64,000 bases of DNA from Verpa conica (Eukaryota > Ascomycota > Pezizomycetes > Pezizales > Morchellaceae). Of this stretch, positions 25,196 through 34,657 are shown in pieces (positions within the stretch are counted from its first letter, which is position 1; each line of letters begins with the position of its first letter). The stretch covers positions 1,178,001-1,242,000 of the forward strand of contig JAUFSD010000023.1 of the NCBI GenBank assembly GCA_033030425.1. Direction: 5' to 3'. The notes below the pieces were generated by a model, which was not told the DNA's origin, made no database searches, and saw only the letters and a program-made list of their open reading frames with translations. The translations under genes were made by a program, and so were the position numbers.

Positions 25196-26246
25196 TCACA
25201 TAATCTTGCTGCCCCCTCTTGGAATATCCTGGCCGTGGTAATTCCGTAAATGCTCGAGAAGATTACCCCTTCTCTCCACGCCTGAATCTCCATAGCGTCT
25301 TTTTCTACAATCCGGGAAGCAGTCCAGACGTGAATAGCAGTTTCGTCTGCTTTGAAAGCCCGGGAGTTTATAGAAAGCTTTTGGAGGCCGAGGATCGGTA
25401 ATGGCTGTGCGACGTACCCTAGGTTTACTAGCATAGTCATCCCTATGTGGTGATGGTAAACGATCGGAGGTCTGTCCTTCATAAGTGTGAGCTGACATAG
25501 GTGTTGGAGGAGAGTAGTCGGCCACAAAAGGGCTGTGAGCTGACATAGGAGTCGGTGGAAAATGATCGGTGGTGAAAGCGTTGTGAACTGACATAGGAGT
25601 CGGAGGAGAATATTTGGTAGTGAAAGCGTTGTGTTGGCCGTACTCTCCGGGGATGTAACCACAATTCATTCGTGTAGTGTTTGTAGAAAAATTTAGCTCA
25701 GCCGGTTGGAAGCGCGAACCACCAGCGTACGGAAAATTACTGCTATATAGGGTTAGAGATGCTCATGAGAGGGTTCTGGCAGAAATACATACCTAGTACT
25801 GTTATAGTCATTGGTATAGCCGGCATACTGATCTCTAGTATAGTTGCGAGCGAAGCCAGTAGTGGATATCGCTTGGGGGCCTGAAGAATACAATTGAAAG
25901 TGCTCGAGTTCCCCATGATAGCTGTCACTATTGCATGGTGAAGCAGGTCCTGCTGCTACTGACATAGGAGGATAATCAATGGGAGGTGAAACAGCGTCGC
26001 CATATTTACTGTATACCGTCAGTGGTTGTAAATCTTTTCACTGGATTGAAATTCATACGGCCAGTTGCCATAATTCCACTGTCCAGCATGCAATGCTGAC
26101 GGCTGAAGACTGCCTTCTGTGGACTCAAGGGCGACGTATTGCAGGTGGTTATCGTAATGTGAATTCTGCTGCCTAGGTTTTTCTTGATAAGGTAGATATT
26201 CACCTTTCTGCTCTACTCCCGTTTTGATGTAGAGAGGTCTTTGCAT
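25196..26246 (-). CDS. C2H2-like zinc-finger protein, three exons
   Basis: Exon 1 is 26246-26059, intron 1 is 26058-26009 (50 nt, GTATGA donor, CTGAC branch, TACAG), exon 2 is 26008-25793, intron 2 is 25792-25743 (50 nt, GTATGT, CTAAC, TATATAG), and exon 3 is 25742-25196 ending TGA. Both junctions are phase 2 and give 316 residues. The first ~255 residues are rich in Tyr, Ser, Pro and Gln and probably disordered. They include three tandem 16-residue repeats (172-219) with the core PPTPMSAH. The C-terminus carries KLPGF followed by C276-x3-C280-x18-H299-x4-H304 in GNLLEHLRNYHGQDIPRG, an atypical C2H2 finger with a long central loop. A DNA-binding role is inferred from the fold. The same architecture and introns occur at 33984-34657. 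Confidence 0.84.
25490..25633 (-). repeat. Three tandem 48-bp coding repeats
   Basis: These encode HNAFTTKYSPPTPMSV, HNAFTTDHFPPTPMSA and HSPFVADYSPPTPMSA inside exon 3 of the zinc-finger gene. The repeats keep the reading frame exactly. Changes between units fall mainly at the variable KY/DH/DY positions and in the third unit's SPFVA. The Pro-rich units probably form a flexible linker. Confidence 0.9.
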
Positions 26247-28184
26247 ATTAACGCTGTATAAAGAGGTTGATTAAATGAGGACAGGGATAAAACCGTCAAG
26301 GTTGAAGAGAAGAAATTAAAGGAGAGTGAATATTCTGTGACTTAATAAGAAATGAAATGTTGTGTAAGGAATGATGGAGCTGTTGATGTAATGAGGACCT
26401 GAAGGGAAAATATTACAACGGCAATTTTCTTGAACTTATATATAATTTATTGTTGGTAAATCTGCCCAACTAAATTTCTTTAACACAATATTTTGCTTGT
26501 CATCAGTCAGATTTGTGCCTGCATCCAGTTGTCAGTTGTGATAATATAAAAGTCACTGGTAACCCCTGATCTCAGTAACAATACCATCGATCGGGACTTG
26601 GATACATCTGTTTCAGGGCGAACGTATGATTCTACTACATATAATATTATAAGTTCCGCGGAAAAAAATGAAGAAAAATAGAGCCATTAGGCAAACCTGC
26701 AGTACTTGAGATTTACCCATCCTTGAAATGCGAGGAGGACGTTTACAAGCTAGGTAACGGTTACACAATGGCAGAGGCTGAACTGAACTGAACTGAAATC
26801 CCCTTACACTCACCACTGTTTATCTCTCTCATTCAGATGAAGAGTCCCGAAAATGGAAAGACACGAGCGAAGATAACCGCTAACCAATCCTTCCACTGAC
26901 CGAACCGTTTTTAATCTTGTGCCCATACAAGTAGTTCAGCGACCCAGTCAGGTTAAGGCCTTGGCTATGACGTCAAGCGAAATCAATCAATCAATCAAGT
27001 AATCTTTTTCTTCTTCTTTCATCCTGCTTATCTATATGTAACTGTAAACACAGGTGCATAGCAGAATCGAGCAAGCATATCCGACTGATGATCGAACCGG
27101 GGATCCTTCCATAAAGAACACGACCCATCAGTGAATGAATCGCGTCCCCCGTATTCTTTTTGCGCAGGTACCACGCGATTTCACCAACGACGCACGAAAG
27201 CACTCGATGCACGTTGGGCCAAGAACCAGCCCTCATGCAAGCACCCCCACGAGCTTGTTAACGAGGGACTTGCAAGCTTCAGACCTCCAAAGGCCAGTGA
27301 ATCCCGAGTACCCCACTTCCACATGAAACTTATTGAAGAGTGGCATCGTATGCTGTCTCAGGGTGAGTTGTTCACAATATAACCGGCCCGAAAAGCAATA
27401 AACCTGACTCATGAGACGCTTGCAGTGATGAGATATTGCACCGGACTCATGTTGGACCCGAAATAGGTAAGGCCCAATGCACATGTTTGTTTTCCCCGCT
27501 ACACTACTTTTGCCAATTATTCGGTTCAAGCGTTGATCCCGTAGCCTCTACTTGCTGAAAAATAAAACATAAAACTGTTTTTACTTTTTAACAACAAGTA
27601 AATACGGTGCTCGGTGCCAAGATATCTTACTCCATGCATCAGGAGCGTCAAGACATTCCTAAAAACTGTGATGTTTCATTGTCGGCAGAGATTGAACCCT
27701 CCCCGGAGCTTGCCAGCACTGCAGCTATCTTGAAGTCCAGTTTATCTATCAGTTTTAGATGGAGTCAGCGAAAGGTCCAGTACAAAGCATGGTATTTTTA
27801 TGGGGGATACCTGTGCTGTTCGATGTGGAGGGGACCAGCCGGTAGCGGTCCGTGCGCGACCATAAAGAGGAGAGCATCGAGGCAGCCACGATGCGTGGAG
27901 AAGAAACTTGGGACCAACTGATCTTTATACTACAGTTCTTTTCATAGTGGAGTTAACCCCACCCGAGAATCACCTTTTAGCCCAGGAGGCTGGTACACCT
28001 TTTACCGAATCCAGGGCAGGTTCGATTACCTATGCCTAACCCTTGCGATTGAGCAGACCTAAGATGAAGTATTACCAGGGTAAACCCACTACTGGGTTCT
28101 CGACATTTAATGAGATATTAAAAAATTCCATAGACTGCCCTTGAGGATTTCCAGCGGCACTAAACAGAATGACAAGATAGATCC
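26247..28184. other. Gene-free stretch upstream of the 25-kb zinc-finger gene
   Basis: The first few hundred bases should hold the promoter and 5' leader of the minus-strand zinc-finger gene; no clear TATA box was picked out. Microsatellite scraps occur at 26776-26798 (CTGAA units) and 26981-26998 (TCAA units). Frames on both strands at 26991-27529 and the frame at 27607-27921 have no supported domain. Confidence 0.4.
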
Positions 28185-28192
28185 ATTGGGTC

Positions 28193-28607
28193 CAGTGTTC
28201 GCAACGGGGCAGTCCGTCCGTCTTGAGACTAGAACCGGACGCCCTACGACTCCATAGTCCATCCCAGCCTCTCTTCGGGGCGGTCCAGGGCTTAAGGAAA
28301 GAGGACTATGTACTGCATGGGGCCCTACAGGTCGCCAAGACCTCAGGGCTAGGGTTGATTTACCCCAAAACGGCTACCTACTCTTGCTTAGGCAGTAATT
28401 TCTAGCGGATATTATATGCTTTTATCCCTAGAATGGTGCAAAATATCTCTTGCCAAACGCCCACAGGGCCCCGCAGGGCCTTATAGTCCCCCGTAGTCCA
28501 GGAGAATGCAGCCCGGGACGGACTATAGCTCATAGTCCGTCCAGTCCTACGGTTACAGCGGGGCCCCTATAGGGCCCTACCGGGGCCCCGGACGGTTGCG
28601 AACACTG
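28193..28607. mobile_element. hAT-type non-autonomous element with 8-bp target-site duplication
   Basis: Both ends carry the perfect 13-bp inverted repeat CAGTGTTCGCAAC. The element is flanked by identical 8-bp direct repeats, ATTGGGTC, at 28185-28192 and 28608-28615. CAGTG-type ends with 8-bp duplications are diagnostic of the hAT superfamily. The 415-bp interior has no transposase frame and is GC-richer than its surroundings, with repeated GGGCCC and TAGTCC motifs. It would need a hAT transposase supplied elsewhere. The intact duplication indicates a fairly recent insertion compared with its relatives at 30.3 and 44.2 kb. Confidence 0.92.
28516..28542. repeat. Internal palindrome of the hAT-type element
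   Basis: Perfect 11-bp arms, GGACGGACTAT and ATAGTCCGTCC, around AGCTC, 65 bp from the right end of the element. Equivalent palindromes exist in the relatives at 44516-44542 (10-bp arms, GGACAGACTA and TAGTCTGTCC) and 30437-30455 (8-bp arms, AGACTATA and TATAGTCT). Confidence 0.9.
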
Positions 28608-30339
28608 ATTGGGTCTTAACCCATGAGCGCTCGTATCGTAGCTTAACCCAAAACAGATACAACCCCGGAAATCACGCAAGACAGAAGGTGCTTACAGTGC
28701 TGGAGAAGCTCTGACGCGTTTTTACCCCATAAAGGCTTTGCGTCTTTCTCTGAGCCACACCAATATTTGGGCGTATGAGCGCCAAGTCTTCACCACTTTT
28801 ATTCACCCTATCTGCTCCCCACAATAAATACATAAAGCCACTTTCCAAAATAAGGTCTGTCGACAAATGATGTACCTTGACAATCCATAACTCGGTGACA
28901 AATAGTAGCCTATGAGAAAGAGTAGAGACCTGAGTCTAGCCACAGAATTTTAACCCCCGCGGAAAAGGGGCAGCTTCACCGGGTTATGGATACGATACAA
29001 CAGTGGGTACTTAACTTGTTGGCAGACCCTACTCTCTAGCGAGATACCCGGGCAACCGGGATGAGCGTCTTGTATTTTTTAGGGTTCATCTGAACCAGTC
29101 ACTCTCTCTCCCCACACACTATGGAGGAATATTCCCAACTCGTATACCTCACGTCTATGAGGACCATATGGTATTGGGCCGATGAGACAGATTCCAGAAT
29201 CATTTGCTGGACCGAAGGTTTTTTCAACTTGGTGACCCTGCAGATAACGCCCGCTATTATAGGTATTACTTCTTTCCTTCACTTGATACATGGAAATCAG
29301 CCCTAATTTGCTTATGCCCATAGTAGCGTAGCACCACTATTTTAAGATAGCCTAAGCTGATATTGAACGACACTTCCTGCCCAAAGTGCTCGGTTAAACA
29401 CACCAAAATACAGAGTAAAGTTGCACCTCGCTATGTCAGGTACCAAGAACCAAGAGGACCGCCTCCAAAGAACCCAGGATAGCAAGTTTATTTCGCGGTA
29501 AAAAGCTTTTTGTCAGGACATTTCATACGGGACAGCAAGGGATTCGGTACGCTGAGATCGGCATCGCGATCGAGGCGCGACTGTGGGCTCGGTCGGCAAT
29601 TGGCAACGCACGGTAGTCCTAGTGACTACGGTCATACCCCGATCTGCCGGATGCCAAGACTCTAGTGGATTCCGTACGGGTAGTGTAGTCGCGTCTCAGT
29701 TCGAAGGAAGATTCGATAGCACCGATAACGTATGCACAGAATGTCTGATTGTTTGTCTAGCTGATAGAAGGAAAACATGCTATATAAAGCTCTGCTAGCT
29801 TCACCTACTTAGCATGCTCCACAGTAACAAATTCATTTTGCAGCAGGGGGATCTTTTGTTCAGGGAATTCCGTACAGGGCCGCGGGGGTCCGGCATATTG
29901 AGACTCAGCATAGCGAGGTATGACTACACAACCACCGTCACGAAAAAAATAGTTATTATACTAGTCTTGTCCACTACTATAGAGATGAATGAGTTTGCCT
30001 CTAGTATCCAATTTTTCTATTTAATATTATGCAGCAATAGCTAATCATATAATGGAAGACATGCGATCTCTCTGACTATAATCTACTTCCTCACCCTCAA
30101 AATTCTCCACTACGTTATTGTCAGTTGAAAGGTCGCGAGAAACCAGTACTTTCAGTATTATGACCAAATATTATACATGAAACTCCATAGGCTTAAGAAA
30201 AATAATTCCGAGAAAATGTATTCATCGAGCTAAGACGAGTGTCTCCAATACTCAAATATCATGGATGCGAGAACCATGGACTGCAGCACCCGAGCAGGGG
30301 TCGTATATTAAAAGGAATATCCAGAGCGCACAGAGATTG

Positions 30340-30515
30340 CCCATAGTGCCAGGACCCTGTAGGGCCCCAAAAGGCGCTACCAACTACCGGGCTATAGGGC
30401 CTCTGGGCCCCAGCCTACAAATGTTCAACTCCAGGCAGACTATAGCATATAGTCTACCCTCAAGTTGCAGAGCTCCGACAAGTCCTACGGTCCATCTTAG
30501 GCAAATTTGAACACT
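30340..30515. mobile_element. Diverged, truncated relative of the 28.2-kb hAT-type element
   Basis: The right end, read on the minus strand, begins AGTGTTCAAATTTGC, comparable with CAGTGTTCGCAAC. Inward from it come the shared blocks CCGTAGGACT, the AGACTATA...TATAGTCT palindrome, then GGGGCCCAGAGGCCC and GGGCCCTAC-type motifs, in the same order as in the 28.2-kb element. I cannot place a left end or a target-site duplication. Confidence 0.6.
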
Positions 30516-30603
30516 TCTAGGGACCGTAAGACACTCTGGTTGGTAAGGCTACTGTAGTCCCGTGCCTAGCCCTAGGTTTGCTTTTCTGCAAAGCACCATA
30601 GGG

Positions 30604-31050
30604 TCTGGAGCAGTAAAGTCCTGGGACACCCCGGAACTATTCATGAAAGTCTCTGCAGAGCCCGGAGGTCCCTAGAGAACTCGGGGGAGCTTTCTGAACT
30701 CCGAAGCTACCTACCACAAGGCTCGGAGAAAGAAAGTATGCCCGAAAAGAACTAGCCAAAGCTCGGAAGATAAGCACACTAGATCTAGTCTCGGTCTCGG
30801 TCTTATATTTGCTGTGCAGCACTGTATGCACAGCAAATATGAGGCCACGAGACTACCCTAAAGCCTAAAATGGTGTACATAAAATATTCTATTAAGAAGG
30901 ATTAAATACCGTTAAGTCTGGGGCAATGAAGTTCTGAGTAGCACTAGAACTTCTCCGAGTACCTCAGTCATAATATGCCTGAGATATGTCGAGACGCAAC
31001 CTGGCTAAGCCCGGAGAGGTAAGCACACCAGGCCCTACGGTGCTACTTAT
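30604..31050. repeat. Diverged direct repeat, period about 313 bp
   Basis: GTCTGGAGCAGTAAAGTCCTGGG at about 30604 matches GTCTGGGGCAATGAAGTTCTGAG at about 30917. Downstream, CTAGCCAAAGCTCGGAAGAT followed by AAGCACACTAG matches CTGGCTAAGCCCGGAGAGGT followed by AAGCACACCAG. The spacing between the blocks varies, so each copy has indels. Confidence 0.6.
30786..30855. repeat. Two-part hairpin with TAGTCTCG ends
   Basis: The inner stem has perfect 14-bp arms, ATATTTGCTGTGCA and its complement, around an 8-nt loop (30805-30840). The outer stem is TAGTCTCG (30786-30793) with CGAGACTA (30848-30855). A second hairpin with the same outer ends lies at 49508-49578. Confidence 0.85.
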
Positions 31051-33983
31051 GAAAGTAAATCTAGGGGTCGGAAGGAGACTATGGCCATCAGTAGAACCAG
31101 GTGCTTGCTAATACGATGGCACCTGGAAAAGGTTTTGTTTCCGCATGCTGGTAGATACCCTGAAAGTTAGTGAACGAGACTACGCGACAGTCCATTTCTC
31201 TGTTGAATACTTCTCTAGATAAAAAGGCCAGGAATGTCTGTTTGTTCCCAATCATCAAAAAAGGCGTGCTACCCTATTGAGAATATTAAAGATGATGCCA
31301 GAAAAACAGAAAATGAGTTAGCGAGGGAGTGCTTTAGGCATATACCAAAGGTACCTTAATCTATTCTAGACACTAGATTGATCCCTCGTATGGGTAATGT
31401 GCTGGTGCCAAAACCTTCAGAAACGACAGAAACAGCAGATTCAGGGCTTCGTGATTGACGACTCTGGGTTTGGAGTGGGCGATCCTACCGTAAACTAGTC
31501 GGGAGCTAAGAGCGGCATAGAAATAGAGTACGAGGGACCGGTAGATTGATTGTGATCGAAGTACTGTATAGTGCTAGGATACTACCCTGGGTCTTGTTTC
31601 ATTGTTGGTAAAAATACCTCTAGACTCGATTGTTAGTAAATAGGATCTCCATACAAAATCCTAAGAATAATATTTAAAAAAAATAGCGGCTAAGTTTTAG
31701 CGTCATAGAGTCAATACACAAAGCAGAAGAACAGAACTTTAGTAAATTAACGCCCTTTTTCAAGGAAGATCTCCGTGGGGGTACGTACGTGTATCCACCT
31801 CAGTTTGAATCCCTTGAATCGATAAATCGAAGTCGCACCTGGCCTAAATAACCATTGCTTGACGAATTAGAGATGGCTGGTGTTTCCAAGGCGTTCTGAA
31901 TTTCGTTATGCTCTTACTAGACATTAGCTGGCTATAGGATTTCGGTATGATAATTAGGTTCCATTCAGATGTTTGAAACTTTCCCCTCACCGACAATGTG
32001 ACCTCGACACCAAAACACCCCGACGCGTCCATTTCTGGTGCGACATGAACCTACGCGTAATGCAGAGCAAGGAGTTGATTGACAATACCTTTTGGAATCA
32101 CAAAACAGTCCCTGGATTCCTGAAGTAGTATATTGTAGATGATTGAAGCCCTGTTGATCAGTAACTGGGTGTTTGTAGGTCTAAGTGGCTCGAGAATTCA
32201 GCTGTTATTTGATTAACACTTTCGTAGGAAATCGTCGCGGTACACTCGCGTGGGGGGAGACTAGTTCAGGATGAAAGACCGGGGGAAGACGCTCCAATAA
32301 TTCGTTCTTTAGGCAGTCTAGGTGAATAAAGGGCTATCGTGGAGAATATGGAGTTGTTAAAGTGATGTTTACTAAGAGAGGGAGGTAATTCCACGAATGT
32401 GGTACTGGTAACTCCCGACTAGGTATACGAGTGTGCTCAGAACTGCATAATGCAGGAGAAACCCCGGGAAACATACACCAGGTTCCGACCATCGGGAGCC
32501 TCATCCTTTTCACAGCAGAACCAAAAACTAGACCCTGTCGGGACGAGGTTGATTACTCTAGAGACTTGGTAAAGATGATGGCACGAAAGAACTTACGTGC
32601 CCTACATGCGGCTATAAACATCCCCCATGGCCTCTCGAGGCTCATAAATTTCATTTGACTAAATTATAAGATATTTAGCGATGCCTCTGCAATTTTTACC
32701 CTCTATTGCGGCAATTTAGACCTATAATTAGAAGGCTGAAGAGGTGATTCTTGGGACTTTGATTTGTTATAAGAGCATGGGGTTGTAACCCCACGAAGAA
32801 CTTAATTAAATCCTACGTATATCCTGATTCAATAAATTGGTGGTGGTGAGAATGGCCGCTGTGAACCAGTCTCTTATTAGAGGAAGAAATTTCAAGTAGG
32901 ATAGTTGGTTTTCATCTATGACATACACAGAACATTGTCCTAAAAAGCTAAATCGTATAAGCATAGTTGAGGAATTTCAGAAATCGTTTTTTTCTCGTAA
33001 TCCCTCTCATTTTTATTAACTGTACGACTGTAAGGTGACGTGAATTACATAGGGTTCCACCAACAAAAATCCGTATCGACCTGGCTACACGAATCTCCCG
33101 TCCCCCCTCTATCATGACCCCTGCCTGACAACAAACAGCTCCTTTAGTTGACAGTAGAGACGCAATCTCTACCCAACAGCTAGTTCCACCCCTTGTAATA
33201 TTTAAGCAAATATATCGAGGGCTTGTGACAGAGTTGCCCTACCCTGTGAACAAGTCTACCTATATACGTGAATGTTGAATATATTATCTAGTGTAGATAA
33301 CCCCGGCTCCATGCCTATTTCATTGTCCGTACGCTTGTAGTCCTCATTGCTAAATCGGTCATTTTCATTTATCTAAACTCTCGAGCTATGTGAACCAATG
33401 ACGCTTTGGAAGATGTTGATATATTCATGCACAGAACTAGGGGGTTTCTTATTTCTTTTTTTTCAGCACTCTCAGACCCATACGTGTTGATATTGAGCCC
33501 CCCCTCACATCCTACCCCACGTCCACGTCCACCCTATTCTACACCATTCCTTTACTCTTCACCTCCTACATCCTCGTTCTACCCAATATCCACAGTGCGG
33601 CTTCTTACGACAACCGGGGTAACTACCTCCTACAGGTGTAGAGTACGCAGCTCATATCCATACTCATACTACCAGGAGACCATTTTCTTGGCTTGCTAAC
33701 TTGTGTGATACCCAAGCCCCGCTCTTCAACAAAGACAGCCCGTGCAATACCTTTTTCTCCAGACTTGCTGGTTGAGCCTCTAACCTCACAAAACAAACAG
33801 CTTGAACTATACTTTAGGCCTCCAACCAAACAGAAAATAATATTTCTTCTTCATAATTATCAATCTTGTACATATCCAACCTTTTGATTAACCAACATAA
33901 AGAAATTCCTACACAAAAGATACAACTTCCTACAATTAACAAAATTTGATCCTTTTACAGATTTCCTCCTGTCTTTAATCCAG

Positions 33984-34657
33984 CTATGAACGGGCCCCTT
34001 TAGGGATTCTCTGCCCATGATATACCCTCAAATGCGCGAGAAGATTGGCCTTCCGCTTGATCCCACGACTACCAGTACGGCGGTTCCGACAACTCATGAA
34101 GCACTCAAAGAGATTGCTGACGTTTGTTTCGCCACGGTACCCAGGTAACTTACGGAAAGCACCGGGTGGAAACGGATCTGTAGGTCCGCCACGCCCAGAC
34201 CTAGAGTTGCCAGGGAGATTTGGGAAAAGGTTTTCATCACCTCCTACACCGCTAGGTCCTGCTACCATTACCGGGCATCTTTGTTGTATTGGTGGGGATG
34301 TATTTGGCAAGGGATATTCTACCTCGTCGGCTCGGTATCCCCATGCATCGTCATTTCTAAACGACGATTTAGCTCTAATAATATACAATGGAACGAAAAC
34401 ATACCTAGAACTCCCATAAGCGAGGATGATGTCCTCAGCCCCTTCATAGGCAAAACCCTCCTGCTGTTCATGACCACTATAGGTAATGGGTGCTAACAAA
34501 CATTCACTCTCTTGCTGGGTAGGAGAATAAAACAAGCCAGGGCTGTTGATGCTGATACTATTAGCTGTGCAAAATAAATTGTGGATATGTTTTGTACATA
34601 CAGGCTGTTGCCTAAGTTGCTCTGATCTGACAGTTCAGAGTAATTCCAGCTACTAGT
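33984..34657 (-). CDS. C2H2-like zinc-finger paralogue; 5' end unresolved, possibly decaying
   Basis: Exon 3 (34356-33984) and exon 2 (34551-34405) are separated by a 48-nt intron (34404-34357, GTATGT to TTTAG). Because 48 is a multiple of three and the intron has no stop, it reads through as coding. A 50-nt intron (34601-34552, GTATGT to TATCAG) separates exon 2 from an exon-1 fragment ending ...GNSL. Both introns match the 25-kb gene in phase and position. The finger is C-x3-C-x18-H-x4-H (nt ~34015-34105): CFMSC, then NLLAHLRVYHGQRIPKG, preceded by AFRKLPGY as in the paralogue. In exon 1 the frame meets TAA at 34661-34663 with no ATG between, so either another exon was missed or the gene has lost its start. 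Function: probable DNA binding, by family only. Confidence 0.65.

Larger units (their letters stand above)
28616..33983. other. 5-kb stretch dominated by repeat relics
   Basis: No supported gene. It contains a diverged relative of the hAT-type element (about 30340-30515), a diverged direct repeat (30604-31050) and a strong hairpin (30786-30855). Frames at 29079-29321, 29583-29798, 29814-30044, 32431-32658 and 33406-33699 have no recognisable domain. Confidence 0.45.

Noticed and set aside
27066..27120. GGTTCGATC B-box-like motif with flanking ACTGATG and CATCAGT
   Set aside because: The T stem does not pair and the paired ends span only about 50 nt, so no cloverleaf forms.
27970..28040. Pol III-like A box (TAGCCCAGGAGGCTGG) and B box (GGTTCGATTACC), a possible SINE head
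   Set aside because: Spacing is plausible but no stems form, and no tail or second copy was seen. Too weak to report.
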